Positions 1 through 6,460 of a stretch of 6,754 bases of DNA are shown here, piece by piece. Position numbers and translations under genes: made by a program. Source of the stretch: Deltaproteobacteria bacterium (GTDB lineage Bacteria > Desulfobacterota > Desulfobacteria > Desulfobacterales > Desulfatirhabdiaceae); contig JAPLJE010000435.1 in assembly GCA_026388755.1 (NCBI GenBank), forward strand, positions 1 to 6,754. Direction: 5' to 3'. The notes under the pieces were generated by a model. That model did not search any database. It was not told where the DNA came from and saw only the letters and a program-made list of their open reading frames with translations. Position 1 is the first letter of the stretch, and the number at the start of each line of letters is the position of its first letter.

Positions 1-912
1 ATGAACCACGGGAATGATCCCGGCGGCGTTGGAATACATGGGGATGCCGATCACAACTGCAAGTGGAACCGACCACCAGGCGCCTTTTCCCATGATGGAA
101 GCCATGAAGCCTTCAGGCACGTACCCGTGAATACCAGCGCCCACGGCGATGCCGACTACCACATAGATCCAGACCTTTCCAACAATGTCTTTGACCGCAT
201 CCATACCATACTGTATCCGGTCTGCCCAATATAGTGTTTCTTCAGACGTGCTTCCGCCATTTGCATGAATCTGAAGCACCCAGTCTTCCAGAAAACGTTC
301 CATGTGAAGTTTTCCGATGACCCATCCGGAAATCATGGCGATCAACAGTCCGGTGCTGAGATAAATGGCGGCCACCTTCCAGCCGAAAAGCCCGAAGAGC
401 AGCACCAGAGCAATTTCATTCACCATGGGTGCTGAAATCAGAAACGAAAAAGTTACGCCCAAGGGAACTCCGGTGGTCACAAATCCAATAAAAAGCGGTA
501 CTGCTGAGCAGGAACAAAACGGGGTCACGATTCCCAGAAGCGCGGCCAGCACATTACCGATGGCTTCGCGTTTGCCGGCCAGAATGGCTCGGGTCTTTTC
601 CGGAGAAAAAAAAGACCGGACAATGCCGACACCAAACACCACCAGGGTCAGCAGCATCAAGACTTTTGGCGTTTCAAAAATGAAAAATTCAATGGTGCCG
701 CTCAGATGATTACCTTCCTGTAGCCGCAGTACGGTGTAGGTGATCAGATGGGAAAAATTCGCCAGTTCCTGATAAATGAACACCCATAAAACCAATAAAG
801 GGATCATATACAGGACATACCGAAGCGCACGGGATTTTTCCTTTGAATCAATGGGAGTTCCTGGGACGTCCGGCATCACCGTACAGCAGGATTGGGGAGT
901 GAGATCTTTCAT
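1..912 (-). CDS. YraQ/ArsP-family permease (DUF318), 3' end outside window
   Basis: This is a polytopic inner-membrane permease of the YraQ/DUF318 family, which includes the organoarsenical exporter ArsP. The 304 residues present are open to the window edge, so the C-terminus is missing. Hydrophobic segments lie at roughly 33-50, 82-100, 118-145, 150-175, 180-200, 247-265 and 280-304. The signature TPFCSCSAVPLFIGF is at 130-144, with Cys133 and Cys135 as candidate trivalent-metalloid ligands. A matching second-half motif, IPMYSNAAGIIP, is at 290-301. A Cys-Cys pair sits at residues 9-10 in the hydrophilic N-terminus. The ATG at 912 has an AAGGAA ribosome site 5 bases upstream that overlaps the stop codon of the arsR-like gene, so the two are almost certainly co-transcribed and perhaps translationally coupled. 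Family assignment is firm. The substrate (arsenite, methylarsenite or another species) is inferred from the ArsR neighbour. Plus-strand open frames across this stretch are shadows. Confidence 0.9.
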   Translation of the reverse strand, partial: MKDLTPQSCCTVMPDVPGTPIDSKEKSRALRYVLYMIPLLVLWVFIYQELANFSHLITYTVLRLQEGNHLSGTIEFFIFETPKVLMLLTLVVFGVGIVRSFFSPEKTRAILAGKREAIGNVLAALLGIVTPFCSCSAVPLFIGFVTTGVPLGVTFSFLISAPMVNEIALVLLFGLFGWKVAAIYLSTGLLIAMISGWVIGKLHMERFLEDWVLQIHANGGSTSEETLYWADRIQYGMDAVKDIVGKVWIYVVVGIAVGAGIHGYVPEGFMASIMGKGAWWSVPLAVVIGIPMYSNAAGIIPVVH

Positions 913-921
913 AATGCTTCC

Positions 922-1266
922 TTATTCTTTGCAGATATCTTCCCTGCGGATTTCCGGGAGTTTGTTGACCATCCGGACAATTTCCGGATCATCCTGAAGC
1001 CAGTGCTTAAGCCCTCCCAGCAATAAGGCGGCGTATGGGCTGTCTGCGCCATCCGCAAGATTGTAATTGACCCACAATCCGCTTTTCTGGCTGATGGTAA
1101 GTCCGGCGTCTTCCAGGATTTTCAACTGCCTGGATGCGGTTGGCTGAGGAATATCCAGGGCCTTTTGAATTTCACACACGCACATGGGCTTATGCTGAAG
1201 CATTTTGATGATCTTCAGCCGGCTGGGATCCGAAAGGGCTTTCATGACTTTGATGAATTGATCCAT
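922..1266 (-). CDS. ArsR/SmtB-family metalloregulatory repressor
   Basis: This is a small cytoplasmic winged-helix repressor of 114 residues, normal for the family. LSDPSRLKIIKML (11-23) is the typical opening. CVCEIQ (29-34) gives the Cys29-x-Cys31 pair at the start of the DNA-binding region, which is the arsenic/antimony site type of E. coli ArsR. IPQPTASRQLKILEDAGL (39-56) is the recognition helix, followed by the wing (SGLWVNYNL, 62-70). By family knowledge it leaves DNA when trivalent As or Sb binds. The start is placed at the ATG at 1266, which has a GAG ribosome site 6 bases upstream. Starts at 1284 and 1338 lie inside or beyond the AT-rich operator, have no ribosome site, and add residues that do not look like the family. 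The permease follows after 9 bases and is the likely target along with this gene itself. The exact inducer is an inference. Confidence 0.92.
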   Translation of the reverse strand: MDQFIKVMKALSDPSRLKIIKMLQHKPMCVCEIQKALDIPQPTASRQLKILEDAGLTISQKSGLWVNYNLADGADSPYAALLLGGLKHWLQDDPEIVRMVNKLPEIRREDICKE

Positions 1267-1276
1267 GATGGTCTCA

Positions 1277-1308
1277 ATATTCATTAATATGAATATAATA
1301 AATTCATA
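1277..1308. promoter_or_regulatory. Putative ArsR operator: overlapping inverted repeats
   Basis: A perfect inverted repeat with 8-bp arms and a 4-bp spacer, ATATTCATTAATATGAATAT, covers 1277-1296. Its right half-site is shared with a second inverted repeat, TATGAAT-N7-ATTCATA, at 1288-1308. ArsR/SmtB dimers typically bind AT-rich imperfect palindromes overlapping their own promoter. This one lies just upstream of the repressor's ribosome site and covers the proposed -10 box. The symmetry is seen directly; its role as an operator is inferred from position and family. Confidence 0.6.
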
Positions 1309-1314
1309 ATTCAA
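1286..1314 (-). promoter_or_regulatory. Candidate sigma-70-type promoter of the arsR-permease operon
   Basis: Read on the minus strand, TTGAAT (1314-1309) and CATATT (1291-1286) match the -35 and -10 consensus at four of six positions each, with 17-base spacing. Transcription would begin shortly before the repressor's ribosome site. The -10 box falls inside the inverted repeats, so a bound repressor would block polymerase. The region is very AT-rich, so chance matches are common and the call is tentative. Confidence 0.35.
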
Positions 1315-1660
1315 AATAAAGCCATAACATAAAAGCATATAATAATAATATACTGAAGTATATATGGCATATTATGATTATTCACACTTCCAACCTCTGT
1401 GCGACCAATCTGGTGTGCAAAATCGCATCATGCCCCGTCTCTTGACCCGCAAACCCTTTGAACGAGAATACCATCGCCAACAAAATGTCCTTGACAGAAT
1501 CCACAATAGGTGTTACCTAAAGACTCAAAAATATGAATTCATATCATTTATTAAGTCACCATCACCTCACCGATTACAAGCGTATTCGAAGCAAGAAACG
1601 TCAGATGAGTTAAATATACTGAAAACTGACAATACTTTTGGAAGGAGGGTGAAAAACCAC
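1315..1660. other. Non-coding AT-rich intergenic region between divergent units
   Basis: No credible gene was seen here. The frame of the downstream sensor gene stays open through it from 1364, but the peptide has no family character, and the strong AAGGAGG at 1642-1648 points to a start at 1661. The stretch holds an inverted repeat ATATACT-GA-AGTATAT (1348-1363), outer arms GCCATA/TATGGC (1321-1326 and 1363-1368), and a perfect 14-bp palindrome ATATGAATTCATAT (1531-1544). A TATACT at 1615-1620 could be a -10 box for the plus-strand gene, giving a short leader of about 35 bases, but no good -35 lies at the right distance. TTGACA at 1491 lacks a matching -10. Confidence 0.55.
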
Positions 1661-2210
1661 ATGAGATTTATTACTCAAATTAAAAATCAGTGGTACCATA
1701 TGTTCAGATTTTATCTATTGTTTCTCCTCATTTTGTTTTCAATTTCTACGAAATGCGCATTCGCTGAAGATGATCTGACCGTATTTGATCTTCAAATAAA
1801 AACGTGGGCGGAGGATTGTAAAAAAGAAGTCACGTCAGAGCTTGATAGGCTTCTTTCCTCAGGACGTTTAAACATGGGACAGTTGTTTGACACATTCTAC
1901 ATCCCGATTCCCAATACGGATCCGCAAAAATATCGTACACAGTATGATAAGTATTTCGATGAAGTGCTCCAGATTATTCTCGATAAATACCTGGAAAAGG
2001 ATAAAAACATTGTGTTTGTCGTGATCGTTGATACGAACGGTTACCTTCCGACACACAACCTGAAATATTCCAAGCCGATGACCGGAGATAATAAGGTGGA
2101 TATCCTCGGTAATCGCTCCAAGAGAAGAAACGATGAAAGACCTGTCCGTTCCGATTTTCATCAAGGAAAAACACTGGGGCGCCATACGGTTCGGATATCT
2201 TGCAAAATGA
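1661..2210 (+). pseudogene. Secreted single-domain Cache-like sensor protein, broken by internal deletion and frameshift
   Basis: The start at 1661 follows AAGGAGG by 12 bases. Residues 1-35 form a signal peptide: a hydrophobic core at about 16-30, then cleavage at AFA|ED. The mature part shares the sensor domain of the next gene: FDT (76-78), DPQKYRTQYD (87-96), NGYLPTHN (126-133), TGD (141-143) and GNRSKR (150-155). Just after GNRSKR (about 2126) the homology jumps to the next frame, where ETMKDLSVPIFIKEKHWGA and RFGYLAK, then a stop at 2208-2210, match the domain's end (ETMWDIS...WGGFRIGFSLK in the paralogue). About 27 residues are missing between these points, a net loss of about 80 bases, which is not a multiple of three. 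In the original frame translation runs to 2266 with an unrelated tail. The intact form would be a periplasmic protein of about 210 residues, with no second membrane segment. The domain family is recognised from memory as chemoreceptor-associated; its ligand is unknown. Confidence 0.72.
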
Positions 2211-2306
2211 TCCAGGAACACAGATCCATGCTTAATTCATCATTCCTGAGGCATCCAAAATTTTGATTTGGTGAACAGATCACTTCTTTAGAGAAAGGAA
2301 CCGGCC

Positions 2307-3233
2307 ATGTTTAATTTTGTTAAGGAACACGTTAGCGTAAAAGTGGCATTGATTACCAATACAGTGCTATTGGCGGTCATGATAATTGGTACCGGAGTTC
2401 TAGTCCTTGAACAAAGCAAGAGCCTTGAAATGCAATTGTTTGATAAAGGGAAAATGCAATCCATCATTGGGGCAAAAATTGTAAGTAAAGTTCTTGAAGA
2501 AGCCGTTGACAACGGCGTCATTACGGTTGCTGATGCCTTTGATACCAATTATGAAGCCATACATGGATTCGATCCGCCTAAATACCACACCAAGTATGAT
2601 TTTTATCTGGATAAGGTATTGCTTGCATTGGAGGACGAGTTCCTTGTTGATCAAGACGTCATTTTTGCCGTTGCCGTTGACATGAATGGATACCTTCCTA
2701 CGCATAACTCGCGTTTTCAACAGCCGATTACCGGGGATCAGCAAAAAGACAAGGTCGGGAATCGCACCAAAAGAATGTTTAATGATCCGGTAGGCATAAC
2801 GGCCGCAAAGAATCAGGTAAAAGGCTTCCTCCAGGTCTATCATCGGGATACGGGAGAGACGATGTGGGATATTTCCTGTCCTGTTTTCGTCAAAGGTAAA
2901 CAATGGGGCGGGTTTAGAATAGGCTTTTCCCTTAAGGAAGTCGATGCGGCAAAACATAGATTGATGGTAATGCTCGTATCCATCATGTTCGGTATCCTCG
3001 CCGTATCTACAGTGCTCATATATTTTACCGTTAAAAAAATATTAAAGCCCATAAATGATCTTACAAAGGTGACGGAACAGTTAGCCTCCGGAACCGCCGG
3101 AAATATAGATGAAAAGATTGCAGTCAACAGCAATGACGAGATAGGTCAGCTCAGCTCGGCCATAGAAAAATTAAGGGTGAGCGTTGTTTTAGCTATGCAA
3201 AGACTTAAAAAAGAGCGAGATAGTCGTAAGTGA
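2307..3233 (+). CDS. Membrane-bound Cache-like sensor protein with HAMP domain and no output domain
   Basis: This 308-residue protein has the chemoreceptor sensory layout. A membrane segment lies at about 13-33. An extracytoplasmic Cache-like domain follows at about 34-212, with FDTNY (78-82), KYHTKYD (92-98), NGYLPTHN (127-134), GNRTKR (151-156), FNDPVG (158-163) and MWDIS...WGGFRIGFS (186-208). A second membrane segment is at about 219-241 and a HAMP domain at about 242-296 (KPINDL; NDEIGQLSSAIEKLR). It stops 12 residues past the HAMP, so there is no methyl-accepting signalling hairpin, kinase or cyclase domain. The ATG at 2307 has an AGGA ribosome site 7 bases upstream. It lies 96 bases after the broken paralogue, from which it probably arose by tandem duplication or vice versa. 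It may act by pairing with another HAMP protein, or may be an old truncation. No output gene follows; the next gene is convergent. Confidence 0.85.
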   Translation: MFNFVKEHVSVKVALITNTVLLAVMIIGTGVLVLEQSKSLEMQLFDKGKMQSIIGAKIVSKVLEEAVDNGVITVADAFDTNYEAIHGFDPPKYHTKYDFYLDKVLLALEDEFLVDQDVIFAVAVDMNGYLPTHNSRFQQPITGDQQKDKVGNRTKRMFNDPVGITAAKNQVKGFLQVYHRDTGETMWDISCPVFVKGKQWGGFRIGFSLKEVDAAKHRLMVMLVSIMFGILAVSTVLIYFTVKKILKPINDLTKVTEQLASGTAGNIDEKIAVNSNDEIGQLSSAIEKLRVSVVLAMQRLKKERDSRK

Positions 3234-3291
3234 TAGATTATAGGGACCCGCCGTCTGTCACCTCAATACACGGGGCAACCTGATCACGGGC

Positions 3292-3315
3292 CATGGCCGC
3301 AAGATTGCGGCCATG
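3292..3315. terminator. Strong hairpin between convergent genes, possible bidirectional terminator
   Basis: A perfect inverted repeat with 11-bp arms, CATGGCCGCAA and TTGCGGCCATG, is separated by GA. In practice this gives a 10-bp GC-rich stem with a 4-base loop. It begins 11 bases past the metW stop codon and lies about 58 bases past the sensor gene stop, where a shared terminator would be expected. Neither strand has a T-run after the stem, so it is not a classic intrinsic terminator. It may instead stabilise the 3' end of transcripts. Confidence 0.45.
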
Positions 3316-3326
3316 CGCTCATCGAC

Positions 3327-3953
3327 TTATCTTCCACGGCCGATAAGAAAGATGCCGTAAGTTGCGCGTAAGTTGGGGAAGATTTTAATCGCTTTCCCGA
3401 ATCGATTCTCGGATTGCGTATGGATGGCGGCTTCTTTGAGTACGGCGAAGCCGACCTCATGGGCAAATTTTCTGAAATCCTTAATTGTGATCACCCGGAT
3501 GTTGGGGGTGTTGTACCATTCATAGGGCAGTTGCCGGCTTATCGGCGCATAGCCTGAGAAAAGCAGTTGCAGCCGGATGCCCCAGTGACTGAAATTGGGG
3601 AAACTGACGATGCCTTTTTTCCCGATGCGCATCATCGATTGAATCAAGGCTGCCGGTTCATAGACCTGCTGCAGGGTTTGGCTCAGGATCACATAATCAA
3701 AAGCATTGTCCGGATAATCCAGGATTTCCGTATTGATATCCCCCTGGAGTATGGACAGTCCTTTCTCAATTCCATCGCCAACCTTTTTTTCGTCATGCTC
3801 GATGCCCGATCCGGTAACCTGTTTATGTCGGATCAGAAATTGCATCAAGTCCCCCTCGCCGCAACCCAGATCCAGCACCCGTGATCCGGGCTCTATCCAG
3901 GAGGCGATGATATGCAGGTCATGGCGCAGTTTTTTCGGTTGTGTGGCTGACAC
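3327..3953 (-). CDS. metW: Methionine biosynthesis protein MetW (SAM-dependent methyltransferase fold)
   Basis: This 208-residue cytoplasmic protein matches MetW. It opens with HDLHIIASWIEPGSRVLDLGCGEGDL (11-36), which contains the class I methyltransferase motif I (VLDLGCGEG). It continues with the family's SQTLQQVYEP block and with SFPNFSHWGIRLQLLFSG, LPYEWYNTPNIRVITIKDF and the FPNLRATYGIFLI ending. MetW is usually encoded directly after metX and is reported to be needed for, or to associate with, MetX activity in some bacteria; its methyl acceptor is unclear. The start is GTG at 3953, with AGAGGA 10 bases upstream. It lies 18 bases after the present metX stop. In the restored metX frame the two genes would overlap by 35 bases, the common arrangement for this pair. 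It is the last gene of the minus-strand operon, with the hairpin just downstream. Confidence 0.95.
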   Translation of the reverse strand: MSATQPKKLRHDLHIIASWIEPGSRVLDLGCGEGDLMQFLIRHKQVTGSGIEHDEKKVGDGIEKGLSILQGDINTEILDYPDNAFDYVILSQTLQQVYEPAALIQSMMRIGKKGIVSFPNFSHWGIRLQLLFSGYAPISRQLPYEWYNTPNIRVITIKDFRKFAHEVGFAVLKEAAIHTQSENRFGKAIKIFPNLRATYGIFLIGRGR

Positions 3954-3971
3954 GTTCTAAAAATCCTCTGA

Positions 3972-5093
3972 TCATGGCTGTAAGGCGTTCATTGGAAATG
4001 AGAAGTGGCCCCACTCCGCCTCGATTTCACAAAAACTGACATCCAGCCCGTTTTTTTTCATGGCCTTTACCATGTCCTTGGATTGGTATGTTGGATAGAG
4101 CCAATCGGATGTAAAGGATACGACCAAAAACGCGGCCTTTGTCTTTGAAAAGGCCTCGACGCTGGAGCCGTTCCCGTGCTGCATTTCAATGTCATAATAA
4201 TCGGCGGCCTTGGTGATGTACAGAAATGAATTGGCGTCAAATCGGTCCACGAATTTCTTGCCCTGGTAGCGCAGATAGCTTTCCACCTGGAAATCGGCAT
4301 TGAAATTGAACGAAAAGTCGCTTTTATCCTGCAGGTGCCGGCCAAATTTCAAGCGCATGGATTTGTCTGAAAGATATGTGATGTGACCGATCATGCGGGC
4401 AACGGCGAGGCCGAGATCGGGTTTGGGTCCCGAATAGTAGTTGCCGTTGTTCCATTTCGGATCGGCCATGATTGCCTGCCGGGCAACCTCGTTAAACGCG
4501 ATGGCCAGGGCCGAATGACGGGTGGTGGTTGCCAGCGGAATTGCCGATACAACCCTGTCCGGATAGCGAACGCACCACTCCAGAACCTGCATGCCGCCGA
4601 TGGAACCCCCCACTACCGACAGGATTTTTCCGATTCCCAGATGATCCATCAGCGCTTTCTGTGCCTGGACCATGTCGCCAATGGTGACGACCGGAAAATC
4701 AAGGGCATGGGGTAGGGCAGTTTTCGGGTTGATGCTGTTCGGCCCGGTGGATCCCATACAGCTGCCGATGATATTGGAGCAGACCACAAAATATTTATCG
4801 GTGTCGATACCCTTCCCCGGACCGACCATGTTATCCCACCAACCGGGATTTTTATCTTCCGGTTCATAATAACCGGCAACATGGGAATCGCCGGAAAGCG
4901 CGTGTGGGATCAAAACGACATTGCTTTTATCGGCGTTCAGTGAGCCATAGGTTTCATAGGCAAGCGTAATCGGACCCAGTCTGGCGCCGCTTTCCAGCAC
5001 AATCTCGCTCGGCGGATCGGCAAAGGTGAAAAATTTCTTTTCAACGATTCCAACCGAAATGTTGTCCTTGTCGTGTTCGATGTATTCGCTCAT
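3972..5093 (-). CDS. metX: Homoserine O-acetyltransferase MetX with frameshifted C-terminus
   Basis: The enzyme transfers acetyl from acetyl-CoA to homoserine, the first committed step of methionine synthesis here. It is an alpha/beta-hydrolase of 373 residues. The nucleophile elbow GGSIGGMQ gives Ser164, SDWLYP gives Asp330 and WGH gives His363, so the triad is present. ALSGDSHVAG (65-74), GWWDNMVGPGKGIDT (84-98) and NIIGSCMGSTGP (108-119) are family blocks. After His363 the usual Asp-x-Phe-Leu is absent; the frame reads FSFPMNALQP and stops. One frame over, starting at 4002, the sequence encodes LISNERLTAMIRGFLERV and runs 27 codons to a stop at 3919, which is the expected MetX tail. Restoring it requires inserting 7 bases, giving about 393 residues. 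The gene may therefore be impaired, or it may work with a short tail. The ribosome site before the ATG at 5093 is weak. The gene lies 31 bases after metY. Confidence 0.9.
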   Translation of the reverse strand: MSEYIEHDKDNISVGIVEKKFFTFADPPSEIVLESGARLGPITLAYETYGSLNADKSNVVLIPHALSGDSHVAGYYEPEDKNPGWWDNMVGPGKGIDTDKYFVVCSNIIGSCMGSTGPNSINPKTALPHALDFPVVTIGDMVQAQKALMDHLGIGKILSVVGGSIGGMQVLEWCVRYPDRVVSAIPLATTTRHSALAIAFNEVARQAIMADPKWNNGNYYSGPKPDLGLAVARMIGHITYLSDKSMRLKFGRHLQDKSDFSFNFNADFQVESYLRYQGKKFVDRFDANSFLYITKAADYYDIEMQHGNGSSVEAFSKTKAAFLVVSFTSDWLYPTYQSKDMVKAMKKNGLDVSFCEIEAEWGHFSFPMNALQP

Positions 5094-5124
5094 TTATTGT
5101 CTTTTCCGGTCTTATCCGCGGGCA

Positions 5125-6411
5125 TCATGTGCCGGCAAATGCCTGATCCAGATCAGCCAGAATATCGTCTATGTGCTCGATGCCGATGGACAGGCGGATG
5201 AGATCCGGTGTCAGGCCCCCGGCTCTTTGCTGTTCTTCTGAGAGCTGGGAATGGGACGTACTTGACGGATGCAGCACCAGGCTTTTGGCATCGCCCACAT
5301 TGGCCAAGTGGGAAAACAGTTTAAGACTGTCTACAAATCTGCTGCCCGCGGCTGATCCGCCTTGAATACCGAACACCACCATACCGCAGAAGCCTTTTTG
5401 AAGATATCTGCGGGCAATGGGATAGCTGGGGTCATTCTTAAGACCCGGATATCTCACCCAGGTCACATTGGGGTGTGACGATAAGTACTTTGCCACGGCC
5501 ATTGCATTTTCACAGTGTCGCTCCATGCGTAGCGGCAGCGTTTCAAGCCCTTGCAAAAATATCCAGGCGTTGTCCGGAGAAATACACGCACCCAGGTTTC
5601 TCAGCGGCACCAGGCGCATCCGCATCATAAAAGCGATCGGGTTCAGATCCCCCAGGTCATGGGCATAACGCAGGTCATGATAACCGGGGTCGGGTTCATT
5701 GAATAATGCGAATTTTGGGTCTTTCCAGTCGAATTTTCCGGCATCGATCACAATTCCGCCAATGGCGGTTCCATGTCCTCCCATCCATTTGGTCAGCGAG
5801 TTGACGACAATATCGGCGCCGTAATCGATGCTTTTCAGTAAATAAGGGCTCGTAAACGTGGCATCCACGATCAGCGGGAGGTGATGTTTTCTGGCGATGG
5901 CGGAGACGGCTTCGATGTCCGTAAATTCCAGCACCGGATTTCCGATCGTTTCGATAAAAATGCCTTTGGTCTTTGCGGTCACGGCCTTGTCGAAATTGCC
6001 GGGATCCCGCGGATCCACAAATTTCACGTGGATGCCGAACTGCGGCAGAATGCTGTCAAACATCGTATAGGTGCCGCCGTAAAGATTGTTGGCGGAGACA
6101 ATCTCATCTCCGGCAGCACAGAGATTAATGATGGAATAGTATATCGCGGCGGTTCCCGATGCCAGGGCCAGGGCTGCAGCACCGTTTTCAAGGGCCGCGA
6201 CCCGCTGCTCCAGAACATCCTGAGTCGGGTTCATGATCCGGGTGTAGATATTGCCGGGCTCCTTGAGAGCAAACAGATCTGAAGCGTGTCGGGTGCTTTT
6301 AAACACATACGACGAGGTTCTGTGTATTGGTACACCTCTGGATGTCGTTGTCGGATCGGGTTGCTGGCCGGCATGCAGGCATAGGGTTTCGAATTTGAAA
6401 TTCTGATTCAC
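5125..6411 (-). CDS. metY: O-acetylhomoserine sulfhydrylase MetY (PLP-dependent)
   Basis: This cytoplasmic enzyme of the Cys/Met-metabolism PLP family converts O-acetylhomoserine and sulfide to homocysteine and acetate. At 428 residues it has the usual MetY length. The opening [16 protein letters not shown] (7-22) and YTRIMNPT (56-63) are typical. SGTAAI (85-90) and NNLYGGTY (108-115) line the cofactor site, DATF (183-186) holds the Asp that pairs with the pyridine nitrogen, and [11 protein letters not shown] (204-214) contains the Schiff-base Lys208. The C-terminal [14 protein letters not shown] and [12 protein letters not shown] blocks are intact. The start is taken as GTG at 6411 because AAGGAG lies 6 bases upstream. 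An in-frame ATG at 6417 would directly abut that site, and a longer open frame from 6498 overlaps the upstream gene. It is followed by metX, its substrate supplier. No broken residue was seen. Confidence 0.95.
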   Translation of the reverse strand: MNQNFKFETLCLHAGQQPDPTTTSRGVPIHRTSSYVFKSTRHASDLFALKEPGNIYTRIMNPTQDVLEQRVAALENGAAALALASGTAAIYYSIINLCAAGDEIVSANNLYGGTYTMFDSILPQFGIHVKFVDPRDPGNFDKAVTAKTKGIFIETIGNPVLEFTDIEAVSAIARKHHLPLIVDATFTSPYLLKSIDYGADIVVNSLTKWMGGHGTAIGGIVIDAGKFDWKDPKFALFNEPDPGYHDLRYAHDLGDLNPIAFMMRMRLVPLRNLGACISPDNAWIFLQGLETLPLRMERHCENAMAVAKYLSSHPNVTWVRYPGLKNDPSYPIARRYLQKGFCGMVVFGIQGGSAAGSRFVDSLKLFSHLANVGDAKSLVLHPSSTSHSQLSEEQQRAGGLTPDLIRLSIGIEHIDDILADLDQAFAGT

Positions 6412-6417
6412 GATCAT

Positions 6418-6423
6418 CTCCTT
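6418..6423 (-). promoter_or_regulatory. Ribosome binding site that decides the metY start
   Basis: AAGGAG on the minus strand is followed at once by ATG-ATC-GTG. The ATG has zero spacing to this site, whereas the GTG at 6411 has 6 bases, a normal distance. The GTG is therefore the better start. The choice changes the protein by only two residues. Confidence 0.6.
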
Positions 6424-6460
6424 ATGGGGAAGGCTTGGGTGTACAGAGGCGAAAGGCGGC

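Noticed and set aside
1267..1338. Longer arsR-like starts at 1284 and 1338
   Set aside because: No ribosome site precedes them, they run through the operator, and the shorter product has the normal ArsR length.
1348..1363. Small inverted repeat ATATACT-GA-AGTATAT as a terminator or operator
   Set aside because: The stem is pure AT-rich sequence in an AT-rich stretch, and chance explains it.
1491..1519. TTGACA as a promoter -35 for the sensor genes
   Set aside because: At 16-18 bases downstream no sequence resembles a -10 box.
1364..1660. N-terminal extension of the sensor pseudogene frame
   Set aside because: The extra 99 residues show no family character. The strong ribosome site and signal peptide place the start at 1661.
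3567..3960. Plus-strand open frames across metW, and similar ones across metX and metY
   Set aside because: They are antisense shadows of well-recognised genes and have no motif or ribosome site.
6412..6460. SAM-type riboswitch ahead of metY
   Set aside because: The gap is only 49 bases and shows none of the helices such an RNA would need.
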